From: Thalassobaculum_A sp040219615
GTDB lineage: Bacteria > Pseudomonadota > Alphaproteobacteria > Thalassobaculales > Thalassobaculaceae
NCBI RefSeq assembly: GCF_040219615.1
Contig: NZ_JAVJSE010000040.1
Span: 186,001 to 250,000 of the forward strand
Reading direction: 5' to 3'
DNA: 64,000 bases
The notes under the pieces were generated by a model. The model was not told the DNA's origin. It made no database searches and saw only the letters and a program-made list of their open reading frames with translations. The translations under genes and the position numbers were made by a program. Below, piece by piece: positions 17,679 through 25,609 of the stretch (positions are counted from its first letter, which is position 1; each line of letters begins with the position of its first letter).

Positions 17679-17721
17679 GCACGGCGCATCGCCCGGACCA
17701 GGGTCTGGCAATGCGCCGTGC
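17679..17721 (+). terminator. Long stem-loop after soxF
   Basis: Perfect 11-bp arms GCACGGCGCAT (17679-17689) and ATGCGCCGTGC (17711-17721) around a 21-base loop that can itself pair (GACC/GGTC). It begins 27 bases after the soxF stop. There is no strong T-run, so it may slow or end transcription in a factor-assisted way, or protect the transcript end, rather than act as a classical intrinsic terminator. Confidence 0.5.
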
Positions 17722-17751
17722 GCAGTCCGATTTCTCATGCAGGTCGTCGGT

Positions 17752-17765
17752 TTGACCTAGGTCAA
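17752..17765. promoter_or_regulatory. Perfect 14-bp palindrome TTGACCTAGGTCAA, Crp/Fnr-type operator
   Basis: Fully symmetrical TTGAC-CTAG-GTCAA, 104 bases before the split YeeE/YedE pair. Arms and spacing match those at 4654 and are close to 20444. A hairpin (CGGGCACC/GGTGCCCG, 17812-17831) lies between the palindrome and the gene. An oxygen- or nitric-oxide-responsive Crp/Fnr regulator is the most likely ligand. Confidence 0.55.
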
Positions 17766-17868
17766 CGCATCTCAAACAGAACCTCCTAATGTAACGAATA
17801 CGGGCGTCGGCCGGGCACCGCACGGTGCCCGCGCCGGCCTGTCCCGCTGGCTATGTTCGGAGGAACCG

Positions 17869-18396
17869 ATGTTTAACGTGTCGTTGCGGGACCGGGCGTG
17901 GTCCCCGTATCTCGCCGGCGTGGTGATCGGGCTGTTGCAGGTTCCCGCCTTCCTGCTGATCGAGACGGCGCTCGGTGCCTCTTCGTCCTATGTGACGATC
18001 GGCGGCCTGCTGGCGTCCACGGTCGATCCGTCGATCGCGAAGATCGACTACGTTGCCAAGCATCTCGCCGCGACCGGAAAGAACTGGTGGCAGGTCGCAC
18101 TTGTGGTCGGGATCGCGCTCGGCGCCTTCGCCTCGATGCGGCTTTCCGGCGCGCGCCGGCAGCCGGTCTCGCCGATCTGGACTCGGGCGCTGGGCACGGC
18201 GAGCGCGCCGGTCCGCTATGCGGTGGCCTTCGCCGGCGGCTTCCTGATGCTTCTCGGCGCCCGCCTCGCCGACGGCTGCACGAGCGGCCACGGCCTCTCC
18301 GGGGTCGCACAGCTCGCCGTGAGTTCGACGATCGCCGTCGCCGCGATGTTCGCCGGCGGGATCGTCGTGGCGCTCCTGCTACTCCGCCGCATCTGA
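17869..18396 (+). CDS. YeeE/YedE-family half transporter, first component (PmpA-like)
   Basis: 175 residues with about four hydrophobic segments and the motif GARLADGCTSGHGLSG (around 134-149), whose cysteine is the conserved one of the family. The protein is half the length of TsuA-type transporters, and the other half is encoded 25 bases downstream, so the two form one bipartite carrier. Such pairs (PmpA/PmpB, YeeE/YedE DUF6691 types) accompany sulfur-oxidation genes and are presumed to move sulfite, thiosulfate or persulfide sulfur. Start ATG is preceded by GGAGGA. The substrate is inferred only. Confidence 0.78.
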   Translation: MFNVSLRDRAWSPYLAGVVIGLLQVPAFLLIETALGASSSYVTIGGLLASTVDPSIAKIDYVAKHLAATGKNWWQVALVVGIALGAFASMRLSGARRQPVSPIWTRALGTASAPVRYAVAFAGGFLMLLGARLADGCTSGHGLSGVAQLAVSSTIAVAAMFAGGIVVALLLLRRI

Positions 18397-18421
18397 GCGG
18401 CATCCCGTCGGAGGACCGGAC

Positions 18422-19048
18422 ATGTCAATCGCTACGGCAGTGCTGATCGGCTTGGCCATGGGCGCCGTCTTCGGCTTCGCCCTCGAGAAGTCCCGCGTGT
18501 TCGAGCCGGGCATGATCGTCGGGCAGATGCAGCTCGGGAACTTCATCATGCTGAAGGTGTTCCTGACGGCGGTCGCGACCGGCGCGGTGGCGATCGCCGC
18601 GCTGCACGGCTTCGGGATCGTCAAGCTGCATCCCAAGGCGACGTTCTACCTCGCCGATGTCGTCGGCGGGCTGCTGCTCGGGGGCGGCATCGCCCTGGCC
18701 GGCGCGTGCCCGGGGACCGTGCTGGCACAGGTCGGGACCGGATACCGGGACGCTATCTTCACCCTGCTGGGCGGCGTCGCCGGAGCCGTCGCCTTCAGCT
18801 ACGCGCAACCGGCGCTCCAGCCGGTGCTGCTGGCCGGCGGCCCCGGGAAGCTCACCTTCGCGGAGCTGGCGGGGCTGCCGTACTGGGCGGTGGCCCTGGC
18901 ATTGGCGGCCGCGCTGATCGCCGGCCTCTACGCCTTGGAGCTCTGGCGTCCCTGGCGCCGCGACCTCGGCCAGGACGTCGACGGCGACACGGGCACCAGT
19001 GCCCAAGGCCACGATGCCGGCATCGAGCGGAGCCGCATGGCAGGCTGA
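18422..19048 (+). CDS. YeeE/YedE-family half transporter, second component (PmpB-like)
   Basis: 208 residues; four hydrophobic segments up to about residue 170 and a hydrophilic C-terminal tail. The family cysteine is in ALAGACPGTVLAQVGTGYRDA (about 95-115). N-terminal GAVFGFALEKSRVFEP is the usual opening of the second half protein. GGAGG precedes the ATG. With the preceding gene it should build one inner-membrane sulfur-compound transporter, additional to the fused TsuA-like protein at 5726-6868. Confidence 0.78.
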   Translation: MSIATAVLIGLAMGAVFGFALEKSRVFEPGMIVGQMQLGNFIMLKVFLTAVATGAVAIAALHGFGIVKLHPKATFYLADVVGGLLLGGGIALAGACPGTVLAQVGTGYRDAIFTLLGGVAGAVAFSYAQPALQPVLLAGGPGKLTFAELAGLPYWAVALALAAALIAGLYALELWRPWRRDLGQDVDGDTGTSAQGHDAGIERSRMAG

Positions 19049-19159
19049 TCCGATGCATGTCACCGGATGGACGCATCAACGTCACAACCCGGAAGCGGCT
19101 TTCGGCTGTACTGTCGGCGGGGACTGCAAGGGGGCATCCGACCAGAAGGAGGACGCCAG

Positions 19160-19381
19160 ATGACGCGCGCGCAATCCTCGACCGCCGATCATGACACACC
19201 CGGCGGCGAGCAGCCGGGACCCTGGCCGGTGCCGGCCGCCTCGCTCGCCGCGCTGACCGATCTCGGCATGTCGGACGACGCGATCGGCCGATACTTCGGC
19301 GTCGACCCGAAGGCCGTGCACACCGCACGGAACGCCGGTCAGAGCAACTGCTCGGCGTTGATGGCCGCCAATTCAAGGTAG
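19160..19381 (+). CDS. Small helix-turn-helix-like protein (unknown)
   Basis: 73 residues from the ATG at 19160, with AAGGAGGA well placed upstream. The N-terminal third is polar and probably unstructured. The middle, LAALTDLGMSDDAIGRYFGVDP, continuing KAVHTARNA, has the length and pattern of a single helix-turn-helix (LGMSDDAIGRYFGV as first helix and turn). There is no signal peptide or cysteine cluster apart from one Cys near the end. It is 111 bases after the transporter pair on the same strand and overlaps the convergent kinase-like gene by 43 bases at the 3' ends. It could be a small regulator of the sulfur genes; I recognise no named family. Confidence 0.5.
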   Translation: MTRAQSSTADHDTPGGEQPGPWPVPAASLAALTDLGMSDDAIGRYFGVDPKAVHTARNAGQSNCSALMAANSR

Positions 19382-20358
19382 TCGTGGGCCCGGCCGCGCC
19401 AGCGGTCGGGATCCCGGCAGTCCGGCTCGTCCAGATGCCACGCGGCCAGCTTGGCGCGCTGCATCGCCCGACAGCCCTTATGGAAGGCGATCAGGTCGCC
19501 GGACGGCCAGTCGCCGCTGGCCTCGCCGTAACCCGCGAACAGCCACTCGTGGACATGGGTGGCGCCGATCAGGTCGCATTCCATGGCCAGGTAGCCGAGT
19601 TCGTCCGCCGGATCGATCAGCCGGAGATCGCGGTCGAATTCGAGGCAGTCGGTGACCAGCAGGTCCGGTTCCAGATAGACATGCTCCGGCCGCAGGTCGC
19701 CATGACCCTCGACGATGCGGTCCGCCCGGGCCCGGGCGTCGAGCCGCTCGCCCTCGACATCGATGAAGCGGGCGAGCCGGTCGACCGCGCGGTCGACCAC
19801 GTCCAGCGGCAGCGCGAAGGACGGTCGCCGCAGTTCGCGCTGGGTCTCCGCGAGCGTCCGACGAAACCGCCGGCGATAGTCGGCGGGCGCGACCGGCTCG
19901 GGCGTGCATCCGGCATAGAAGCCGGCCATCAGCCTCGCGACGGCGCGGGCATGATGCTCCCGCAGGCTCCCGTCCAGCGCCATGGCCTCGAGCGTCCCGT
20001 CGGCCGGAAGCCGGCACATCTTCACGATCCACTCGACGGCGTGCCCGGTGCCGCCCAGCGCCAAGGTCCGGTCGGCGGCCGCGGTCAGCGGCACGGTCCC
20101 GAGATAGACGTCGGGCGCCAGCCGCCGGTTCAGCCGGACCTCCTCCTCGCAGAAGAACCGCCGCCGCTCGAGCGTCCCGAAGTCGAGGCGCTCCTGGCGC
20201 ATCGGTTTCTTCATCTTGTAGGCGTGTCGAGCGGTCAGGAAGACCCAGGACATGTGGGTCTCGCGGGTCTCGACCGGCCCGGCCTCGCCGGCATAGGCGT
20301 CCGGACGCGACAGGAACGCGACCTTGTCAGCGAGTGTGACGGCGCGACCTGCCGGCAT
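19339..20358 (-). CDS. COG2187 aminoglycoside-phosphotransferase-like protein
   Basis: 339 residues from the ATG at 20358. The opening (DKVAFLSRPDAY, ETHMSWVFLTARHAYKMKKP) is that of COG2187 proteins, which contain a protein-kinase-like fold; the catalytic loop is GHGDLRPEHVYLE, and the metal site is in CLEFDRDLRLID. Many homologues carry an extra C-terminal P-loop ATPase domain, which is absent here, so this is the short form. These proteins often lie beside universal-stress or oxygen-regulated genes. A Crp/Fnr-type dyad at 20444 is about 86 bases upstream. The substrate is unknown; real antibiotic resistance is unlikely. Confidence 0.75.
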   Translation of the reverse strand: MPAGRAVTLADKVAFLSRPDAYAGEAGPVETRETHMSWVFLTARHAYKMKKPMRQERLDFGTLERRRFFCEEEVRLNRRLAPDVYLGTVPLTAAADRTLALGGTGHAVEWIVKMCRLPADGTLEAMALDGSLREHHARAVARLMAGFYAGCTPEPVAPADYRRRFRRTLAETQRELRRPSFALPLDVVDRAVDRLARFIDVEGERLDARARADRIVEGHGDLRPEHVYLEPDLLVTDCLEFDRDLRLIDPADELGYLAMECDLIGATHVHEWLFAGYGEASGDWPSGDLIAFHKGCRAMQRAKLAAWHLDEPDCRDPDRWRGRAHDYLELAAINAEQLL

Positions 20359-20443
20359 GGTCGGTCTCCGGCCGTTGGTGGGCCCGACCGGGCCGACGGC
20401 CACCGGTCGGCAACCAGCCTGACCGCCGCCGGCGAGGTCGTCG

Positions 20444-20457
20444 TTGACACGGATCAA
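20444..20457. promoter_or_regulatory. Candidate Crp/Fnr-type operator TTGAC-ACGG-ATCAA
   Basis: Third dyad of the TTGAC-N4-(G/A)TCAA form, with one arm mismatch (GTCAA replaced by ATCAA, which matches the FNR half-site itself). It is upstream of the COG2187 gene on the minus strand, at a distance suited to activation. Confidence 0.45.
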
Positions 20458-20504
20458 TCGGCGGCGGACGGCCCGGCGCTCTGAAGCGCCGCCGCCGCCG
20501 GGTG

Positions 20505-21005
20505 TCAGCCGATCGCGAGGTACGGGGTCACCGCCAGCCCCGCGAACACCGCGGCCAGCGGCACGTCGCCCTCGCCGTACCAGTTCGCCTCGTGCAGCAG
20601 GTTGATGGTGCCGAGCATGGTATCGTTCCACACCACCGGCATGTTCAGCACGGAGTCGCAGCCGAGCGAGGCGATCAACTCGTGGTCGAAGAACACCGAT
20701 CTGATGTCGCCGGCGTCGTAGCCGATATAGGGCTTGCGGCCGTGGATCACGTGGCCGGCCCAGAAGGTCGGGTTCAGCGCCTTGCGGCCCCCGACCGGAT
20801 AGCTCGCCGGCTGGTTGGTGTAGACCCTCTCGGATTCGCCGCTGTCGGCATGGAACCGCAGCACGGTGAACAGCTTGTGGCCGATCGCCGCGTCCATGGC
20901 GCGGTCGATGGCGGCGAAGGCGGCGGTCGGCTGGCCGCCGGCTGCGAGCGCGCGGGCGGCGGCCTCCAGGTGCGGCAGCGGGTCGACGGTTCCGACGTGG
21001 CTCAT
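20505..21005 (-). CDS. GAF-domain protein coupled to the Liv operon
   Basis: 166 residues. Its ATG overlaps the stop of the LivM gene by four bases, so it is translated with the importer. The whole protein is one GAF fold: HKLFTVLRFHADSGESERVYTNQPASYPVGG is split over the early strands, and FFDHELIASLGCDSVLNMPVV and GTINLLHEANWY form the core. GAF domains bind small molecules such as nucleotides or amino-acid derivatives. With no output domain, it may act as a cytosolic ligand-binding or enzymatic accessory of the imported compound. Related stand-alone GAF proteins occur beside Liv-type importers; the function is not known. Confidence 0.7.
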   Translation of the reverse strand: MSHVGTVDPLPHLEAAARALAAGGQPTAAFAAIDRAMDAAIGHKLFTVLRFHADSGESERVYTNQPASYPVGGRKALNPTFWAGHVIHGRKPYIGYDAGDIRSVFFDHELIASLGCDSVLNMPVVWNDTMLGTINLLHEANWYGEGDVPLAAVFAGLAVTPYLAIG

Positions 21006-21937
21006 GTCGCTTTCTTCTCTTCGGTCAGGGTGGCATCCGGCAGGTCGATGCGCGGCATCCGCTCGGGGATCAGCCCGTCCGGCCGCAGGCGGAGGATCAC
21101 GATGAGGGCGCCGCCGATCATCATTTCGCGCAGCGCCGCCACCTGCACCGCCTGCAGGCCCGGCACCACCTCGGTGATGAAGCGCGTCGACTCCATGAAG
21201 AACACCACCAGCAGGCTGCCGATCACCGCCCCGTAGTTGTTGCCGGTGCCGCCGGCGGTCAGCGCCAGCACGATGTAGATGGTGATCAGCGGCACGAAGC
21301 CGTCGGGCGCGATGTAGGAGGTGTAGTGGCCGTAAAGCGCGCCGGCGAGGCCGATGACCGAACAGCCCAGCGCGAACGCCTCGACCTTGAAGCGGATCAC
21401 CGTCTTGCCGGCGACCGCCGCCACCTGGTCGTCGTCGCGCAGCGCCCGCAGCACCCGGCCGTAGGGGGCGTGGCGCACCCGCTGCAGCAGGAACACCACG
21501 ATCGTCACCACCACCGCGACCAGGGCGAGGAAGATCAGGTTGAAGGCCTCCGGCGTCACCTCGCCGCGCCATGGGCCCGGGATGCCCGAGATGCCGTCGG
21601 TGCCGTTGGTCAGCCAGATCTCGTTCGAGGCGGTGATGCGGATAACCTCGGAGAATCCGAGCGTGACGATGGCCAGGTAGTCGCCACGCAGCTTGGCGGT
21701 GACCAGCGCCACCACCATGCCGGCCCCGGCCGCCCCGAGGGCGCCGAACAGCACGCCGACCGCGATCGGCATCCCCAGCACCTTGGTGAGCAGCGCCGAG
21801 ATGTAGGCGCCGACCGCGAAGAAGCCGACCAGGCCGAGATTGATCATCCCGGCCATGCCCCAGACGACGTTGAGGCCGAGCGCCATCAGCCCGTACAGGC
21901 CGGCGAACACGAGCATGGCGATCAGGTAGTTTTCCAT
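21002..21937 (-). CDS. Branched-chain amino-acid-type ABC importer permease (LivM family)
   Basis: 311 residues with about eight to nine membrane segments. Family features include GLYGLMALGLNVVWGMAGMINLG at the start, TAKLRGDYLAIVTLGFSEVIR, and the EAA-like loop PYGRVLRALRDDDQVAAVAG. The C-terminal tail after RLRPDGLIPERMP is short and charged. It pairs with the LivH-type permease 7 bases upstream. Together with two ATPases and a binding protein it forms a complete HAAT-family importer for amino acids, amides, urea or short peptides; the ligand cannot be told from the permease. Confidence 0.9.
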   Translation of the reverse strand: MENYLIAMLVFAGLYGLMALGLNVVWGMAGMINLGLVGFFAVGAYISALLTKVLGMPIAVGVLFGALGAAGAGMVVALVTAKLRGDYLAIVTLGFSEVIRITASNEIWLTNGTDGISGIPGPWRGEVTPEAFNLIFLALVAVVVTIVVFLLQRVRHAPYGRVLRALRDDDQVAAVAGKTVIRFKVEAFALGCSVIGLAGALYGHYTSYIAPDGFVPLITIYIVLALTAGGTGNNYGAVIGSLLVVFFMESTRFITEVVPGLQAVQVAALREMMIGGALIVILRLRPDGLIPERMPRIDLPDATLTEEKKAT

Positions 21938-21944
21938 GCCGCCC

Positions 21945-22811
21945 TCAGAACGCCCGTTCGCCGAGGATGCCGCGCGGCCTGAGCGTCAGCACCAGCAGGA
22001 TCGCGAAGAACCCGACCGCCGTGCGGTAGGCCGGGTCGAGCACCAGCAGCGACAGCTCCTCGGCGACGCCGATCGTCAGCGCCCCGACCACCGCCCCCGG
22101 GATACTGCCGAGGCCGCCGACCACCGCCGCCGCGAACACCGTCAGCACGGCCCGGAAGCCGGTCAGCGGGTCGATCGAGGTGTCGAGGCCGAGCAGCATG
22201 CCGCCGAGCCCGGCCAGCCCCATGCCGACGAAGCTGACCAGCCGGCCGATGGTGACCGAGTCGATGCCCTTGATCGACGCCAGGGTCGGGTTGTCGGCGA
22301 CCGCCCGCATCGCCTTGCCCATGCGCGAGAACGCCAGGAAGGCGAACAGGCAGGCCATGGCGATGATCGCGATCACCCCGTTCTCGACCTGCTGCGGGCT
22401 GACCCTGAGGCCGGCGAAGCGCCAGTCGCGCAGCACCGGCAGGTCGTAGCCCCGCAGGTCGTTGCCGAACCAGAACCGCACGACGTTCTCGAGCACGATG
22501 GTCAGCGCCACCGCGGCGATCGCCGCGGCCAGCGGCCCGGTCGGCCGCATCGGCCGCAGCACGAACTCGTCGCAGATCAGCCCGGACAGGCCGGCGACCA
22601 GAAACGCGACGGTCACCGCCACCGGCGCCGGCAGGCCGAAGGTGACGTTCGCCACATAGCCGGCGAACGCCCCGATGGTGACCTGCGAGGCGACGCTGAA
22701 GTTGGGGAAGCGCAACACCGCGTAGATCGCGGTGAAGCCGATGGCCGGGACCGCGAGAATGGTCCCGGCCATCAGCCCGTTCAGCACGAGCTGGGCGACC
22801 TCGGTCAGCAT
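21945..22811 (-). CDS. Branched-chain amino-acid-type ABC importer permease (LivH family)
   Basis: 288 residues, about eight membrane segments. Typical LivH features: LNGLMAGTILAVPAIGFTAIYAVLRFPNFS near the N-terminus (read in two parts), MRAVADNPTLASIKGID as the cytoplasmic coupling loop, and FVGMGLAGLGGMLLGLDTSI. It is followed after 7 bases by the LivM gene and preceded after 22 bases by the binding-protein gene. Inner-membrane half of the translocation pore. Confidence 0.9.
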   Translation of the reverse strand: MLTEVAQLVLNGLMAGTILAVPAIGFTAIYAVLRFPNFSVASQVTIGAFAGYVANVTFGLPAPVAVTVAFLVAGLSGLICDEFVLRPMRPTGPLAAAIAAVALTIVLENVVRFWFGNDLRGYDLPVLRDWRFAGLRVSPQQVENGVIAIIAMACLFAFLAFSRMGKAMRAVADNPTLASIKGIDSVTIGRLVSFVGMGLAGLGGMLLGLDTSIDPLTGFRAVLTVFAAAVVGGLGSIPGAVVGALTIGVAEELSLLVLDPAYRTAVGFFAILLVLTLRPRGILGERAF

Positions 22812-22833
22812 GGGTAGTCCCGTCCGAGCGCGA

Positions 22834-24042
22834 TCACGCGATCTTCAGGGTCTTGAAGGCCCCCTTCTCCACCTGCTCGTACCGGAAGTTGGTGGTCAGG
22901 ATGTCGCCGATGTCGTCGAAGTCGCAGGCGCCGCTGGCGCCCTCGAAGTTGATCTCCTTGCCGGCCGCCAGCGCCTTCAGGCCGTCGACCACGTCGTCGA
23001 CCTTCTCGCCCGGGCCCTGCGAGATCTTGCGGATCGTCTCCTTGATCGCGGTGCCGCTGGAATCGCCGGCCTTGGCCATCGCCAGGCACACCAGGCTCGC
23101 CTGGTCGTTGCACTGGCAGGAGTACGGATCCAGGTCGTCCTTGCCCAGGAACGCCGCCAGCCGCTTGTAGGCGGCCGAGTTGACCGACGGCGACGGGGCC
23201 ACGGTGTAGGTGCCCTCGGTCACTTCCGGCGGCAGCGAGGCCAGCAGCTTCTGGTTCACGGCGTAGGCCTGGCCAATCTTTCCGCCCTCGTAGCCGGCCT
23301 TGTACAGCTCGCGCAGCACGACCGTGACATCCGGGGTGTAGCCGTTCAGGTAGATCATGTCCGGATTGGCCTTCAGGGCCTGGTCGATCTCCGATCGGAA
23401 CGAGGTCTTGTCCTTGTCGTAGATCACCCCGCCGATCATCTGCGAGCCGCCGGCCGTCAGCACCTCGGTCAGGCGCTCCTGCGACGGCAGCGCGAACGGG
23501 GTCTGGGCGGCCAGTACGAACACCCGCTTGTTGCCGAGCTCGAGCAGGAACTCGCCGAGGCGCCGGATCTGCAGGTGGGTATTCGGCTGGGTGCGGACCA
23601 GGTAGCCCTGGTGCGGCAGCTTGGTGATCGTGTCCGAGCCGGAGACCGTGGTGATGAAAACCTTGCTCTCCCAGCACAGCGGGGCGACCGCGGTGGTCAC
23701 CGACGACGCCCAGGTGCCCATGATCGCCGAGACCTTGTCGACGTCGATCAGCTTGCGGGCGGCGCGCACCGCGGCGTCCGGGTTGGTCTGGGTGTCCTCG
23801 CCCGCCAGCTCGACCTTACGGCCGTTGATGCCGCCGGCCTCGTTGACCCGGCTGACCACACCCTCGATGGCCTTGCGCATGGTCGGGCCGTAGGAGCCGC
23901 CGGCCCCGGTGAGCGGATTGAGTGCGCCGAGCCTGATCGGCTCGGACTGGGCGCGGACGATGGACGGCATCGCCAGACCGGCGACGACCGCCGCGGTTCC
24001 GGTGAGCACCTGACGGCGGGACGGATGCAAGATGATCGACAT
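22834..24042 (-). CDS. Periplasmic binding protein of the Liv-type importer (Tat-like signal)
   Basis: 402 residues. Signal HPSRRQVLTGTAAVVAG is twin-arginine-like. The mature part begins SEPIRLGALNPLTGAGGSYG, the normal opening of Peripla_BP_6 (LivK) proteins, with two alpha/beta lobes and the hinge near TVSGSDTITKLPH. Cysteines cluster in YSCQCNDQASLVCLAM, which is unusual for the family and may form disulfides. Ligand unknown; the neighbouring gamma-glutamyltransferase and amidohydrolases hint at amino-acid amides or peptides. The gene lies between the ATPase genes and the permeases. Confidence 0.88.
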   Translation of the reverse strand: MSIILHPSRRQVLTGTAAVVAGLAMPSIVRAQSEPIRLGALNPLTGAGGSYGPTMRKAIEGVVSRVNEAGGINGRKVELAGEDTQTNPDAAVRAARKLIDVDKVSAIMGTWASSVTTAVAPLCWESKVFITTVSGSDTITKLPHQGYLVRTQPNTHLQIRRLGEFLLELGNKRVFVLAAQTPFALPSQERLTEVLTAGGSQMIGGVIYDKDKTSFRSEIDQALKANPDMIYLNGYTPDVTVVLRELYKAGYEGGKIGQAYAVNQKLLASLPPEVTEGTYTVAPSPSVNSAAYKRLAAFLGKDDLDPYSCQCNDQASLVCLAMAKAGDSSGTAIKETIRKISQGPGEKVDDVVDGLKALAAGKEINFEGASGACDFDDIGDILTTNFRYEQVEKGAFKTLKIA

Positions 24043-24059
24043 GACCTCTACCCCCTCTG

Positions 24060-24776
24060 TTATGCGGCCTCTCCGCCGAGAAACACCCGGCGGACGCTTG
24101 GATCGGCCGCTAGTTCGTCCGCGCGTCCGGACATGCTGTTGCGCCCGTCGACCAGGATGTAGCCGCGGGTCGCGATCGACAGGGCCTGCAGGGCGTTCTG
24201 CTCGACCATGGCGATCGACAGGCCCTCGGCGTTGATCGCCACGATGGTCTCGAACAGCTGCTCGGCCGCGATCGGCGACAGGCCGGCCGAGGGCTCGTCC
24301 AGCAGCAGCACCGCCGGCTCCACCATCAGCGCCATCGCCATCGCCAGGATCTGCCGCTGGCCGCCGGACAGCGTGCGCGCCATCTGGCGACGCTTCTCGG
24401 CCAGGATCGGGAAGCGCTCCAGGATCCGCTCGATCCGCGCCGGCGTGTTGGCCGGATCGACGTAGCCGCCCATCTCCAGGTTCTCGCGCACGCTCAGCGT
24501 GCCGAACACGTTGTGCTCCTGCGGCACGAAGGCCAGGCCGAGCCGGGCGATCTCGCGCGGCGGCCGGCCCTGGATCGGCTTGCCGTCCAGCATGATGGTC
24601 CCGCGGCTCGGCTTCAGGATCCCGGCGATCGCCTTCAGCAGGGTCGACTTGCCGGCACCGTTCGGGCCGATGATGCTGACGATCTCGCCGGGCTGCACCT
24701 CCAGGTCGACGCCCTTGAGGATCTCGTCGGCGGCGGTGTAGCCGGCCACGATCCCGGACACGCTCAGGAGGCCCAT
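24060..24776 (-). CDS. ABC importer ATPase, LivF family
   Basis: 238 residues with all ABC motifs: Walker A IGPNGAGKS, signature LSGGQRQ, Walker B VLLLDEPSAGL, and the switch histidine position replaced as usual for LivF in SIAMVEQNA. The motif PQEHNVFGTLSVRENL is the Q-loop region typical of LivF. Its start overlaps the LivG stop by 13 bases, so the two ATPases are translationally coupled. Cytosolic motor subunit of the importer. Confidence 0.9.
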   Translation of the reverse strand: MGLLSVSGIVAGYTAADEILKGVDLEVQPGEIVSIIGPNGAGKSTLLKAIAGILKPSRGTIMLDGKPIQGRPPREIARLGLAFVPQEHNVFGTLSVRENLEMGGYVDPANTPARIERILERFPILAEKRRQMARTLSGGQRQILAMAMALMVEPAVLLLDEPSAGLSPIAAEQLFETIVAINAEGLSIAMVEQNALQALSIATRGYILVDGRNSMSGRADELAADPSVRRVFLGGEAA

Positions 24777-25534
24777 CGGCGCTTCCCCATGTAGGCGTCC
24801 TGGACGCGCTCGTCGGCGGCAACCTCGGCGAAGCTGCCCTGGGCCAGGTGACGGCCCTCGGCCATGACGATCACCGGGTCGCAGAGCCGGGCGATCATGT
24901 CCATGTGATGCTCGATCACCAGGAAGGTGATGCCCTCGTCGCACAGCGACCGCAGGTGGTCGGCGATCTGGTTGGCCAACGTCGGGTTGACCCCGGCGAT
25001 CGGCTCGTCCAGCAGGATCAGCTTCGGCTCGGTCATCAGCGCCCGGCCGATCTCCAGCAGCTTCTTCTGGCCGCCGGACAGGTCGGAGGCCGCGTTGTTC
25101 AGCACATGCCCGAGGTTGAGCCGCCGGGCGATGCCGACCGCGCGCTCGCGCACCTCGTCCTCGCGCGCCGCCTGGTCGCCGGTCCACAGCAGCGCCTTCC
25201 AGAGCGTCTCGCCGGGCTGCCGGGCGCCGTACAGCATCAGGTTCTCCAGCACCGACAGCCGCGGGAAACCGCGGGCGATCTGGAAGGTCCGCACCAGCCC
25301 GGCCTGGGTGATCCGCTCCGGACGCCAGCCGGTGATGTCGTGCCCGTCGAAGGTGACGCTGCCGCTGTCGGGCGGCACCAGGCCGGTGATGCAGTGGAAC
25401 AGGGTGGTCTTGCCGGCGCCGTTCGGACCGATGAGCCCGGTGATGGTGCCGGCCTCGACGGCAAGGTCCACGCCCGCCAGGGCCTGGACGCCGTAGAAGT
25501 TCCGGTGGAGGTCGCGAACCTGGAGAAGCCCCAT
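24764..25534 (-). CDS. ABC importer ATPase, LivG family
   Basis: 256 residues: Walker A IGPNGAGKTT, signature LSGGQKK, Walker B LILLDEPIAGVNP, and the His switch in FLVIEHHMDMI. LivG-type features include FQIARGFPRLSVLENLM. First gene of the six-gene operon livG-livF-livK-livH-livM-GAF read on the minus strand; a 75-base gap separates it from the gamma-glutamyltransferase gene on the same strand, which may be part of the same transcript. Confidence 0.9.
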   Translation of the reverse strand: MGLLQVRDLHRNFYGVQALAGVDLAVEAGTITGLIGPNGAGKTTLFHCITGLVPPDSGSVTFDGHDITGWRPERITQAGLVRTFQIARGFPRLSVLENLMLYGARQPGETLWKALLWTGDQAAREDEVRERAVGIARRLNLGHVLNNAASDLSGGQKKLLEIGRALMTEPKLILLDEPIAGVNPTLANQIADHLRSLCDEGITFLVIEHHMDMIARLCDPVIVMAEGRHLAQGSFAEVAADERVQDAYMGKRRWAS

Positions 25535-25609
25535 GACGGGAGAACTCTAGCTGGAACTATTCGAACGGCGATAGGTCAATTCGTATCTCCTCCGGAATGA
25601 ATGCCAGTG

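Noticed and set aside
19339..20358. Antibiotic resistance by the phosphotransferase-like gene
   Set aside because: The sequence is of the COG2187 type, which has stress-linked neighbours and no evidence of aminoglycoside modification.
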